DNA of 64,000 nucleotides, from contig CM069602.1 in the NCBI GenBank assembly GCA_035771175.1, forward strand, positions 9,675,501 through 9,739,500, in the 5' to 3' direction. A program made the translations under genes and the position numbers. Positions 12,600 through 23,892 of the stretch are shown here, in pieces. Within the stretch, counting starts at the first letter, position 1. Every line of letters starts with the position of its first letter. Source of the stretch: Paratinospora sagittata. Taxonomy: Eukaryota; Streptophyta; Magnoliopsida; Ranunculales; Menispermaceae. Below the pieces are notes generated by a model that had not been told where the DNA came from, did no database searches, and saw only the letters and a program-made list of their open reading frames with translations.

Positions 12600-12915
12600 A
12601 TTATTTAAAATACTATATATAATAACGTTCCCCTAAATCCATTATTTTTAAGCTGTACAAATTGTGAATATGTCAACATCCTCCATGTTCGCTCCAATTG
12701 TTAAAAGAAACAAAAACTCGTGAATAGCATATCACCCTCTGTATTTTTCCTCTTCGCATGTTTGCGTAACACTCCCCTAAATCTACTATTTTTAAGTTGT
12801 ACAAATTATAAATATGTCAACATCCTCCATGTTCTCTTCCATTGTTGAGAGAAACAAAAACTCGTGAATTACATGTCACCCTCTACTTTTTTTTTCCTCA
12901 CATGTTTGCGTGTTA
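12600..12915. repeat. Minisatellite block between the two peptide genes (two units)
   Basis: Two units of the array with cores near 12629 and 12770. The stretch from 12721 matches 11551 onward almost base for base, which marks the boundary of the 1.17-kb duplication carrying the peptide gene. Confidence 0.85.
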
Positions 12916-13277
12916 TTTAAAATATAAAACTCATTTCATGTCCTTAATCATTTATTTATTCAATATGTTCACGGGCCTAAATATAAGACATAAATAAAAG
13001 AAGAGTCATCTTGTCAACACATGTCAACAGTACATAAAAGTTGAGAAAATATAAGACATACATTGAAAGCCTTAACTAAACTTGAGGAGCAAAGACCAAG
13101 CTAAACCTCTCATTCTTCTTCAATTACTCAATTAATCCCTTCCATACACTCCTGCAAATCAACATATATTAAACCCCACAAATCCTTCTTTTATTTTCAC
13201 AACATTGAAACTAAAAGAAAATAAATTTAAAAAGAAGAAGAAGAAGAAGTGAAAACATAATAATAAAGAAGAAGAAG

Positions 13278-13490
13278 ATGGCTTACAATAAGAAGGTGGC
13301 AACTGATTTGTTGTTGATCTCCATATTGGCGGTGATCTTTGCAGCAGCAAGCACTGTCGTTGTTGTTGTAGCACAGGACCCATGCGTTCAGGCTTGCTTG
13401 TCGAGCTGCTTGAGCGTACCAGGCGCCACTGCTGAAAGCTGCGGCCGCACTTGCAGGGATAGCTGCGTTCATGGCCCTCGGTCTAACTAG
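13278..13490 (+). CDS. Small secreted cysteine-rich peptide, copy 2
   Basis: 70 residues, 67 identical to copy 1. Replacements are I27V, P42S and D56G. At DNA level I count six differences in 213 bases, three silent and three changing. All six cysteines and the signal peptide are kept. Flanks are also duplicated: AATAAA at 13627-13632 matches that of copy 1, and upstream similarity runs back to about 12721. Both copies are intact, so both are probably expressed or only very recently duplicated. Product as for copy 1; function unknown. Confidence 0.8.
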   Translation: MAYNKKVATDLLLISILAVIFAAASTVVVVVAQDPCVQACLSSCLSVPGATAESCGRTCRDSCVHGPRSN

Positions 13491-13764
13491 AACACATACT
13501 ATGACAGAGATTAGAGAGAATATGAGAAGCAAGATGATGACCAACATGGAATAATGTTACTCTTTTTGACTTTTTTCTCTGCTTTTGTTCTTTATTTTTG
13601 AAATGGGTGATACCCACCAATCAATCAATAAAACAGATCATAGTTTCTCCCTCTGATGTTTTGATTGTATATTTTGGGGTTACTATTCATAATTTTATAT
13701 TATGTTATATATTATATTACATTTATATTACATAGCTTTTGTTATAAAATAAATGAAACATGTA

Positions 13765-14250
13765 TTATTTAAAATACTATATATAATAACGTTCCCCTAA
13801 ATCCATTATTTTTAAGCTGTACAAATTGTGAATATGTCAACATCCTCCATGTTCGCTCCCATTGTTAAGAGAAACAAAAACTCGTGAATGGCAAACCACC
13901 CTATGTGTTTTTCTTCTTCCAATGTTTGGGTGTTATTTAAAATACAATATATAATAACGCTCCCCTAAATCCATTATTTTTAAGCTGTACAAATTGTGAT
14001 TATGTCAACATCCTTCATATTCTTTCCCATTGTTGAGAGAACAAAAACTCGTGAAGGACACATACCACCCTTTGTCTTTTTCCTCATCGCATGTTTGCGT
14101 AACGCTCTTCTAAATCTAATATTTTTAAGTTGCACAAATTGTGAATATGTCAACATTCTTCATGTTCTCTCCCATTGTTAGAGAGAAACAAAAACTCTTG
14201 AATGGCAAACCACCTTCTGTCTTTTTTCTCCTCGCATGTTTGGGTCTTAT
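13765..14250. repeat. Minisatellite block after peptide gene 2 (three units)
   Basis: Cores near 13793, 13959 and 14101, each followed by the GTGAATATGTCAAC and GAGAGAAAC segments. The array then stops. Confidence 0.82.
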
Positions 14251-14329
14251 CATTATTACCCACTAACGTATTTTTGTTGTCTTCTACTAATTATTAGAAA
14301 AACATTCATGCGTCTCTTTATCATTTATT

Positions 14330-14480
14330 GTCGCCTTAATTATATATAAGGATAAGCAAAACACTAACTACAACCATCATCTCCTCAAATTCTTCTCCTG
14401 CTCAAATAAATCACAGAGAGTAAATATTTGAAACAAGAAAATATAAACCACTTTGAGCATCTATCAAGACCAAGTAAGTG
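14330..14480 (+). promoter_or_regulatory. Possible orphan promoter and first exon
   Basis: Just past the array, TATATATAAGG (14341-14351) is followed by an AC/CT-rich leader and, at 14470-14480, ACCAAGTAAGTGC, which fits a plant 5' splice site. No coding exon was found downstream. It may be the start of a non-coding transcript, a decayed further peptide gene, or chance. Confidence 0.25.
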
Positions 14481-15494
14481 CTATTTTTATTTAATTTATT
14501 ACATGTAATTATTTGATTTATTTCGATAACAATCAATTTGAGTTTCAACATGTGATAGAGTTTCTTTTAAATGAACCTGAGATAAAGAAGAAAAAAAAAC
14601 TAACATAAAACTCAATGTTAGCAACAGGAAAACAAAGCAAAAAACAATAAATTTGTGAAGATATGCAGTACTCATATTTTATCTTCTTAATATTATTATT
14701 CTCAAGAGCAGTTTTTTTACAAACTTATTATTGCTCAGCCTTCCTTGCTACTCAATTTAACAAGTGCAATTCTCTTTTTTCATATTATTGAATTTTATTA
14801 TCTTTTTATTAGTATGTTTGTACAAATAATAGATTTGCCTCCATTAATGTCATTGCAGCCTTATTAGCTACTCATTTAAATAAGGAAGACTAATTATTTA
14901 GAACCAAAATGTAAGTTCTCTTTAATATTATTTGGTTATATTATTTCGTTAGTACATTTTTTATACGTATAAATTGACTAAAGGCACAAAAGTTATTGTA
15001 TATATTAATGCTGACACAAGGTCAGAAGGTGCTGACAAGAGACTAGAGAAAGTCGGGACCCTTCAGTAAGACCAAGAAGACGAGCATATCGACGAAGGAC
15101 GTAAATGACTTAAATGAGGACCGTGCGAACTAACTCTCGCTCCCACTTTTTTTTATTAGAGAAAGAAAAACTCTAACTTATTTGTAAGGAAAAAAAAATT
15201 AAACTCCCGACTTCGAGTAAAAGAGTTCGGATGCACACTTTAAAAATTAGTCAACGTTTTGTATATATATATATATATTAAAAAACAAAATAACGATCAT
15301 AATCATATGTCTATTGAATGAATATGAAACTAGATGATTAACGATTTTTGAAAAGCATTTAATCACCCAGTGTGAGTTTCAAAGATAGAAAGCAAACACT
15401 TAATATAATTAATGATTTGTATGTGACGTACGTTGTTTTATTAGCAGTGCTATTATTTTATGTGTTCATTCTATGTTGACTAATTAATGCGCAT

Positions 15495-15528
<34 letters not shown>

Positions 15529-17012
15529 CCTCAAATTTATAATAATGGTTTTGTTGTATCTTACGTAATCAACATACAGACTCTCACTTCATTGAGAAGA
15601 AATTTACCGCTTTGAAATATGACTGTGGATCTGTCTTTTATTAGGAAGAAAACCCTTTAAAGCAGCATTCTAGCTTAGATATGATTAATTGTGGATAACA
15701 TCGATATTAATGTATATTTGCAATTTAGACATAATTTTATCTATAATAAAAATAAAATTCTGAACCAACTTTGCAGATTCCAAAGTAGGATGAGGGACCA
15801 GATCACGAATTCGAGTCTTGTTTGGGTCAAATTCTAGGTAAAAAAGACGCTTATAAACCCTTACAAAACCTTAAACTCCAGAAGAACTAGTCTTAATAAA
15901 AGACACTTCTAAAGGAGCAAACAACAAGTAAACATAAAAAAAAAAACAAAATTCTGTCAAAAATAACTAGAGAGCATTTAGTAAAAGAAAAACTTGCGGG
16001 TAATTAGAGTCCATATTCGACAAATGAGAATAGTTTTTTTTTTTTTAAAGCATCAACTTCAAGTTTAGACTTTATTATTATTATAAGGTCGGCCCCGACC
16101 CTCTATTATAAATAGTTATATATTTCATAAAAAAAAATTATATATTTTATTTGTTTTGCTGTTAGCAACGTTCAGGAGGTACACTAGAGCTGTTAGCCAA
16201 GCCATTTGAACTAACTAAATGTTGGTTAAAAAAAAAGTAACTATTATTTACTACATCAACTTCTTACCTCATTTTATTATTTTAGTCAACTCACCTAGGG
16301 TGAGGATGAGGATGAGGATGTTGACTATTGAGCTAAGTTTGGGACGAAATGAGGTTAACCCTCAAAATGAGCTCAGGATAGAATGATGTCAACATCTAGC
16401 CGATTCCACATTACTTGGGTAAAACCTAACATGGGATCACATGCAAAAGAGGGGACCACTCCTTAAGGTAGATCACTCCTAAGAGACACTAAGGTACCAC
16501 ATGCCTCACCAGGTGGGCCACACCCTCAAGTATATATAGTTTTACATTTCACCCAAAAAAGTAGCTATTATTTGCTACGATCAACTTTCTACCTTATTTT
16601 ATTATTTTAGTCAACTCAACTTTGACTTAGGCATCGGTAGAAGTCCCGTCTACATCGTATTTTGGTATTGGTTAATTTTTACATCAACATTATTTATTTA
16701 TTCATTTTTACTCTCACCTTTATTTTTTATGTTTCTCTTATCCCTTAATTTTCTTTATGATATTTAAAATAAAAACAAATTACTTTTTTCATTTATTCAA
16801 ATATTACTTATTGTTTAATTAAACAATAAATAATTAAAATTTAGATGATTACACCTTTAATAATTATTTAACTAAAACAAGAAGTAATTAATTTTTTTAA
16901 ACACAATTAAAAAATAGAAGTCTGTCCATGAAAGGGATATTGCAAACTTTTACAAAATTGTAATTTTTTTTTCTCTACAAAATTTTAATTATAAAGAGTA
17001 TAAACAAGGAAG
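14480..17012. other. AT-rich intergenic stretch with repeats, no gene seen
   Basis: Holds a (TA)n run at 15496-15525 and a pair of about 60-bp direct repeats (16231-16290 and 16555-16618) around a 264-bp GC-richer insert with a TATATATAG near 16530. No open frame with a recognisable domain. Confidence 0.5.
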
Positions 17013-17913
17013 GGCTTTTTTACATGATTACCCTTCCAAAAAAGAATATTTTCATAAATGCCATCCCCTAAAAAATGTCACATTTGCCACATTTTACTGT
17101 TCACTGCACAGTCATCGCACAGTCAGCGTGCCAAACAAGCGCCACGTCGGCGCGGAGGTGGAATTTTTTTAAGTGGAAGGGAAGGCGTCTTTTGAAAAGA
17201 CGCCTTCCCTTCCACTAAAAAAAAAATTGTAAAGGGAATGCGTTTTTTTAAAAGACACCTTCCCTTCCACTTAAAAAAATGTGTGCAAGGGAAGGCGTAA
17301 ATTTTTAAAGGTGAAGGGAAGGCGTCTTTTCAAAAGACGCCTTCCCTTCACCATTTTTTTTTTAAAGTTGAAGGGAAAAGACGCCTTCCCTTCAGTTTTT
17401 TTTTTTAAGTAGAAGGGAAGGCGTCTCCTTCAAAGTTTTTTTGTAGTTTTTTTTTAGCTGAAGAGAATGTGTCTTTTGAAAAGACACATTCTCTTCAACG
17501 CTATTTTTTTTTAACTGAAGGGAAAATACGCCTTCCCTTTATAATTTTTTTTTTAAATGAATGAAAAATCAAAGTTTTATTCAAAGTTAATACTAAACTG
17601 TTCGACCTCACCGAATTCAAACCACTTGGTTTTTTTTCACCAGACCACTTTCAGCACGTCCCACTATCCTCCCCCGATCCCCCGGAGTCGACGGAATCCC
17701 ATTCCCATTTTCGCCTTCCCTTTACAATTTTTTTTTTTAAAGTGGAAGGGAAGACGTCTTTTCAAAAGACGCGCCGACGTGACGCTTGTTTGGCCGCTGA
17801 CTGTGCGATGACTGTGCAGTGAACAGTAAACTGTGGCAAAGGTGACATTATTTTTGAGGGGATGATATTTGTGAAATTATTCTTTTTTTGAAGGGTAATC
17901 ATGTAAAAAATCC
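17013..17913. mobile_element. Mutator-like foldback element packed with short palindromes
   Basis: Perfect 10-bp direct repeat AACAAGGAAG on both sides (17003-17012 and 17914-17923), as expected for a Mutator-like (8-11 bp) target duplication. Terminal inverted repeats of about 140 bp start with TTTTTTACATGATTACCCTT and include GTTCACTGCACAGTCATCGC. The interior is a run of hairpins built on GAAGGCGTCTTTT and its reverse complement (for example near 17182-17215, 17300-17350 and 17465-17500), separated by A/T runs. A 160-bp unique stretch at 17557-17715 does not follow the palindrome pattern. No transposase is encoded, so it is non-autonomous. Confidence 0.85.
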
Positions 17914-18016
17914 AACAAGGAAGAGAAACAAAATTGGTGTTTTGTCTGTCCTATCCTAGTCTAGTTTAAGTTCAAACGGGTCAGGGCAAACCCTGCAGCC
18001 TAACAACCCTCAAACG

Positions 18017-18190
18017 AAAACCCTAAATGTGAAAAAAAACCAGACCCTAATTCCACCACCGACTTCTTTTTAACAATCACAATCACAGATCTAATTTTAA
18101 CTCTGCCAAAGGTCACACTTTCTTGAAGGTGTATCTTATTTAAGTGTATAAATTTCTCATCTGCCTTATATATCTATGAGCTAAACCCTA
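18017..18190 (+). promoter_or_regulatory. Telo-box-like motifs upstream of the snoRNA
   Basis: AAAACCCTAAA at 18017-18027, a weaker ACCCTAA near 18043 and AAACCCTA at 18183-18190. Telo boxes (AAACCCTAA) are typical of plant promoters for ribosomal-protein and snoRNA genes. Together with the snoRNA 250 bases downstream they suggest a snoRNA host promoter on the plus strand. Confidence 0.4.
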
Positions 18191-18434
18191 GTTTGTGATG
18201 CTTCCAGCTTGACGCACTGTAACGCTTATACACATTTAGTTCATAATTTTTTTGTTTTTTGGTCGATTGGCGCATATTAGAAGATTTAGTGAAGTTGAAT
18301 CTTTTATGTTGTTTGTGTGCTCTTGTATATGTTGAATCAAATGCATCACTTTTGGTTCTGATTCTCATGGTTGATAGGCTAGATTTCTGTTGCTTGGTTG
18401 AGTTTTTGGGCAATGTTTATGTCATATGAGAAAT

Positions 18435-18520
18435 GTGCAAGTGATGATAGAACAGACAGGGACATCAGATCTCCTAAGGGAGCGTGATGACTTGTTCTTT
18501 TGGGAATCTCTCTGATGCAC
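18435..18520 (+). ncRNA. Double-guide box C/D snoRNA (candidate)
   Basis: 86 nt bounded by a terminal stem GTGCA/TGCAC (18435-18439 and 18516-18520). Box C is GTGATGA (18441-18447), box C' CGTGATGA (18483-18490) and box D CTGA (18512-18515). The D' position has CAGA (18466-18469), one base off consensus. Guides sit just upstream of D' (AGACAGGGACA, 18454-18464) and D (GGGAATCTC, 18502-18510). From memory of plant 25S rRNA, both complement neighbouring parts of one stretch, GAGATTCCCACTGTCCCTGTCT. By the D+5 rule they would direct 2'-O-methylation of an A in GAGAUUCCC and a C in UGUCCC. Box layout is seen; rRNA targets rely on memory. Naming uncertain. Confidence 0.75.
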
Positions 18521-20850
18521 TGCTCTCTGATAATTGAACTGCCATATTGAGAAGAAAAAAAAATGTTTTTTATTTTTATTATTTTTAGTATTCTTGTATA
18601 TAGTTTTGGGAATTATATTGGTATGTTGCTATGATTTTATTAGCAATATTGTAAATGTCAGCCTGTGCTTAATAATTTTCCACTTCCCCATGTTTTGATG
18701 TTAAATTTCTTCAATTTTATCATTATTTATAACAATTGCATATGTCATGGTGTATTATAATTGAAATGGTAACATGTTTTTTAGGGATTTTACTTTTGGT
18801 TGTTAATATGCCATTGCTAACATGCTTTGAATGATTGAATCGAACGTTTATTATTTTTGTTTTCATTTTTTTTTTTTCATTGGCGCTATATTTTTTTTTT
18901 CATGTTTTATTGTCTATTCATCTTATTAGATTGAGAATATTTATGTAATACATGTTTTTTTTTCTTGCTTGCTCATCTATATGAGCCTATGTAATTGACT
19001 GATCCCTACCAGTCTACAGTCTTTAGAGGCCGGCCTTTGTGACTTTTATTAACATTGTTATTGTCATCACTTCATGGTCATCATCATATTATTAAACTTC
19101 ATAACATTGCTGTTTAGTTGGCTCCTCTTGAGTGCATAAAAAGCCTGATGATTGCTAATTAAGAACGGAGATTTGAAAACTGCTTTTGTAGAAGCCTAAC
19201 CAGTGGCTGGGCTCCAAATGCTTTCCATGTAATAAACAGTTCCATTGGTATAAAATGAAGGCTTTTGTGGTGAGATATTTCCCAAAGGATCTTGTTGAGT
19301 GACTTGTAGTTTCTAATTCCAGTATTTTGTTCTATTTTGTGATATAAATGCTCATAGAAATCTAAATATGCATTGTTTGGTTCAATAAGAAGTGCAATAC
19401 TGAACTTAAATTGATTTAGGCATTTGGCTCCCCTTTTTTCCTCTATTTTTTGATTAGTCTATTGCTGTTTCTTTTCATAAAAAAAAAAAAAAACAAGTGT
19501 GGTGAAATGATGCTTTTTAGAATTTTTTTTTGCATCCAATCCAGTTCCAACCATGACTGTAGCTGAGAATAGCCTCTGGACTGTTTAGGTTCTTTGTGTT
19601 CAGCTTTGTGGAGAAGTTAACTGTATTACATTTGTATTATGAATCATGTTTTACAGGGGTTTATTCTTTTTAGATATTGTGGAAATATGATTATCAATCT
19701 TTTGTGTTAAAAAATTATTCTAACAATAAAAGGGTAAATTGGGTTGTAAAATTCTCTTGGCGGCAAAAATGGTCTTTGACCGCAATTATTAGTTTGTGGA
19801 GTTCTGAAAGTAGAAATAGAAGTGTAGAGAAGGTGGAAAGTTTATCAAGAGTGAAGAGGTTTGTACATTGTCTCATCTGTAGTCCTTGCTATGGATGGAA
19901 CCTTGCAAATTGGATGGCTATTCCCTTTATTTATCAAAAGTAAGACAATTGGATGATTGAAGTCCCCCATGAAATTGATGGGAAACACATATTAGCTTGT
20001 TGTTAGGTTAGCCATGCTTTATAAGACATAATGTTAAGCAACGAAAGAAACAAATTTTAACCAACTTCTTGTAACTTCATGTAGTGTATTAAAATGGATA
20101 TGTTGTAAAACATAAAAAAATTAGATTAGAGTGAACATATTCGGAGGTGATTGAAGTAACACTAATTGGAGGTAAAATGAAAGAGGATCAATAGAAGTGT
20201 TTGAACCCATACAATGAATACCACTAAATGCATTGGTTATGAAGAGTAATGGATTAATCATTAATGGTAATGATAGATGACTTTTTGTAACCCTAGTGAA
20301 TATGGAGATGCAAATTGTCAAATTCTTGTTCCCATCCTTTTGTAGTTGGGAAAAAAGCTTTGTGGTAATGGCAGACTCTATATAATATTGCTAGGAGCTA
20401 CTATTGAACTTTGGAAATTGTGCAAGTTATGCTCATTCTACTCTCTTCACCTTCTTTGCCTCCTCTTTTTTGTGTTTTCTTAATAAGTTTCTATAATCAC
20501 CTTATAGAAACCTATTTGCTTAATGGCTTTGTTAGGTATAATTTTTGCTTGCAACTTCTAGCTTTTGTAGAAGTAATGATATGTGCTTAAGAAGAAGTTG
20601 ATGAAGAGACTTTGTTTGGTGATTTTTTGACCCGTTTAGTTTTTTTATTTTTAATTTTTTTGCGTTTCAAATTTTTTTTAAAAAGTGATTTTTTTTTACT
20701 AAAATAACACTTTTTATTTGTTTTATAACTTAGTAAATACATTTGATAAGCAAAAGTTGAAAATAAAAAGTTGGTGAGGACCAACTTCTTTAAGGAAGCA
20801 CTTTTAGTCCATTTATTAAGCAGAGAAGCTGGAGCTACCAAACGAATGAA
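18521..20850. other. T-rich non-coding stretch, possibly introns of a snoRNA host transcript
   Basis: Plus strand is T-rich with many possible splice-like signals, as in plant introns. Open frames near 19677-19943 and 20121-20321 show no domain I recognise. It may belong to a non-coding host of the snoRNA or simply be intergenic. Confidence 0.35.
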
Positions 20851-20851
20851 A

Positions 20852-21080
20852 CATATATTGGCCTTATTTGGGAGAGCTTTTCAAAGTGTTTTTGAAGCCA
20901 AAACAATTTTGAAGGTGTTTGGTAACATTTGCTTTTACGCAAATTGCAGTGAAAAAAAAAAATCAGTTTTTTGCTTTTAGAAGAAGTTGTGAGATCGACT
21001 TTTTTTAAAAGTACTTTTCTTAGAAGCATTTTTAGGAAAAGCGCTTTTAGAAGAACTCTTCCAAATGGGGTCATTATATG
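20852..21080. mobile_element. hAT-like MITE
   Basis: Ends are imperfect inverted repeats: CATATATTGGCCTTATTTGG at the left, and CATATAATGACCCCATTTGG read from the right on the other strand. Internal sequence contains several GAAGTGCTTTT-like segments. No coding capacity. Confidence 0.5.
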
Positions 21081-21797
21081 CTTTTAAAAATTGAGCTAAA
21101 AGCACTGTTAGTGGCCCAACCAAATGGATTGTTTCTTGTTTATGTGTTACAAGATTAGCATTCTTCCAATTGATATAGTGCTACTTGCACTAAACTAAAG
21201 GTGGTTTCAAAATGCCAAAAAGTCAATTGAATGTAATCTATTCCATTTGGTCGAGTAAAATGATCTGTTATCAGTAATCTGTAAAGTGCTTAGTCCAACA
21301 AAGAGAGAATTCATGAAATTGTTAATATGAGGAGGGTAAAAAGAAAAGAAGATTAATATAAGTTCATGAAGTTGTGTTGAAAATACAGTCATGGAACATC
21401 ATTGACATTAGCTTATGGAATTCATTTCTTGTTGGAGTTGATCCAATTCAAACTGAAGTTCAAAGTTTCTTGTCAGATGCCATTGGCTGAAAAAAATTCT
21501 TCCTCAAATGTCTGTACTCTTTTCAGTCAGGGCACAAACTGTGAAACTGCCACTGTTATTCTTCAAGGGGTCAAGGCATTGTGTTATGAGAAATCTTTTC
21601 AGTCAGTTGAAGAGAGACAAGTTTGTTCCTGTAGTGGGGGACTAGAAGAAGTTGAATGATAGGATTATTGAAACAAAAGAAAAGTCTCAATCATACTTAA
21701 AGGTATCATTGTTCTTTATTTTCTGCAGTTCCAATTTTGTTATTCAACTTTTTTTTATGTTTAAGGCCTGTATGGTTCCCTTTTTGGTGTACTGAAC

Positions 21798-22267
21798 TAT
21801 TAGAAGTTTGAATTTTAGAAAAATGATCTCAACCTGACCCAAATTTGGTTGTATAATATGGTTTGGTTTATATTGGCTTGCTTTTGGTGATTTGTTTGGC
21901 ACATCCTGGCTGCAACTGGTTGGCTTCTTTAGTGTATAAAGATAAGACTTAATCTAAATTTAATTGGAGTTTGAATTACTCTTATGAATTAATATATCTC
22001 TGATTGGTGGGTCTTTGGCTAAAATGGAAAATTATGCTGTGTTTGGGTTGTGATTCAAAAACAAGAATACAGTTTGAAAACAAAAACTATGAAAATGACT
22101 TTTTATTGTTTTTTGAAGATAGGTTGGTTTCGTTGTATACATTGAAGAAACCAACCGGTTGATGTGCCAAACAAATCACCAAAAGCAAGCCAATATAAAC
22201 TAAACCATATTATACAGCCAAATCTGTGTCAGGTTGAGATCATTTTTCTAAAATTAAAACTTCTAAT
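21798..22267. repeat. Long inverted repeat, about 140-bp arms
   Basis: Left arm 21798-21948 and right arm 22133-22267 are reverse complements with few mismatches (shared stretches include AAAAATGATCTCAACCTGAC and TTGGCTTGCTTTTGGTGATT). The spacer is about 185 bp. A transcript across it would fold into a long hairpin. Probably a foldback/MITE element; no target duplication was identified. 22270-23490 to its right shows nothing recognisable besides poly-A/T runs. Confidence 0.7.
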
Positions 22268-23493
22268 GAGATATGTTTTTCTTGTATTTGTATTTTTGGA
22301 TACAAAAAATTGTATTTGAATCACAAACCAAATGCAACCTATTCCAGATCATTTTTACTTTGTTGTAATTGAAACTTTGAATTTATTCATCATGCATTGC
22401 TTGGTGCTCTAATTGGGATTTCTTTGACATGTATACCATTGAGTTAAAGTGGTTCCAACTTGACATGTCAGTGATGTTACAGTACTGAAGAAACATCCAC
22501 AGGTCAAGGTTGATTTTTGGACCATTTCTTCACTAAGAACACAATCACAAGCTGGCAATTTAAATTGGTAAGCCATGGGAGTGTTATTGTGGATGTTGAC
22601 TTGTGTTTTAATTTAATGTCTGATGATAGTGATCTTATATATTTAGGGAGAGGGAAGCATCCCTGATTACTCATTAAAAAGTACTTTGCTGCTGTTCATA
22701 TTCTCACATTCAATAAGAGAGAGCTGAAAGATGGGGTAGGTTGGGTGTGTGAGGCTGGCTCTATAACTATTAGTATATTGTCCCTTTTTATCTGTATAAA
22801 GCATTGAAAAAAAAAAAAAAAATTGCTAAAGGGTATATCTGTTAGGTTGTTAATGAGTTGTAGGAGTTTGGTAGCGTGGTGTGGTGTGAGATTTCACTTT
22901 CCTTGTACTTTTTTTTTTTTTGTCAAAAGAAACCTTTTCATTCCCAATCTCCTTGACGGGAGAACAATTTACCTACAGATAATAATATTTTGGAGTACAA
23001 TGCAGGTATAACATACAACTTGGTTTATGAACCAAAAGAGTTCAAAGAGCTCACAACTACGGATCTAAGAAGTGATGAAAACACAAAGATAGGTACACAG
23101 CGCACACACACACAAAAAAAAAAGGCTGTTCTTTGCTAAAGAAAGGTCTTGCAGATTGAGATGAGCTCCAGCTTAAGCCAGTGCTGTTTGCTGGAATTAA
23201 GACATTTTAAGTTTCATTGTTTGGTTTGATATTGAAATGGTTGCGATCGACCTCAGAAGGGGTTTTCAGGTGTCTTGCTTTCTCTTTCTTACTTGATTCT
23301 GAACTTTGTGGACTAAATGAACTGTAGCATCACAATTTTCTAGGTGATAGTTGGATTTACTGCTCAAAATCCTCTTTGGGATTACCATCACTAGTGTGGT
23401 CCGGAAGCCCATGCCCTACACATTTTGTTACCCCACCTATCTCTATGTTTTAATTATTCTTGCCTTTTCCCCTATTTCTGTTATATCTATGCT

Positions 23494-23595
23494 ACAAGGA
23501 TAGAAGATAAATGCTTAAAGGAGATGACATAGTGACGCGTTGAAGCCAAAATACAAGGATAGAAGATGTTAAGTTCAGAGGACATGATATAGTGA
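23494..23595. repeat. Short imperfect tandem duplication
   Basis: ACAAGGATAGAAGAT...ACATAGTGA (23494-23538) recurs as ACAAGGATAGAAGATG...ATATAGTGA (23551-23595), about 57 bp apart. Confidence 0.6.
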
Positions 23596-23638
23596 TTATG
23601 ATTATGGTATAGAAGCTTATATACGTTTTCAAGATGTT

Positions 23639-23884
23639 TGTTGCAAACCACCCGGGGCTCAGGTGGTTTTGCAAGGGAGGGCAGCGGTTCGACTCTCCTA
23701 GTAAAAGTCATACATATATGTATACGTAGGGATGTTGCAGGAGTTAGCCGTCCGTTGTTGCCCGGGTTCATCTTGTTTTTAGATAGTTATTATCCTCTTG
23801 AAATTAAAAAAAAAGGATGGGATCGGTTGTTGTGTCCATCAGGGTTTGAGGGTTTGATGTACTTGACAAAAAAAAAAATTAAAA
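23639..23884 (+). mobile_element. tRNA-derived SINE
   Basis: Box A-like GGGGCTCAGGTGG (near 23653) and box B-like GCGGTTCGACTCTCC (near 23683), with an A-rich 3' end (23866-23884). An 8-bp direct repeat AAGATGTT flanks it (23631-23638 and 23885-23892). This family differs in sequence from the two endosulfine-intron SINEs. Confidence 0.65.
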
Positions 23885-23892
23885 AAGATGTT

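Noticed and set aside
10870..14250. Evenly repeated units resembling a CRISPR array
   Set aside because: Units are 125-170 bp, imperfect, and not repeat-spacer alternations; the genome is clearly a plant nuclear one. It is a minisatellite.
19677..19943. 88-residue plus-strand frame, and 85-residue frame at 21402-21659, as possible genes
   Set aside because: No recognisable domain, no support from splice or promoter signals; left as unassigned sequence.
22616..22640. Further C-box-like TGATGA motifs (also near 19145, 20580 and 23075) as extra snoRNAs
   Set aside because: No matching D box plus terminal stem at a suitable distance.
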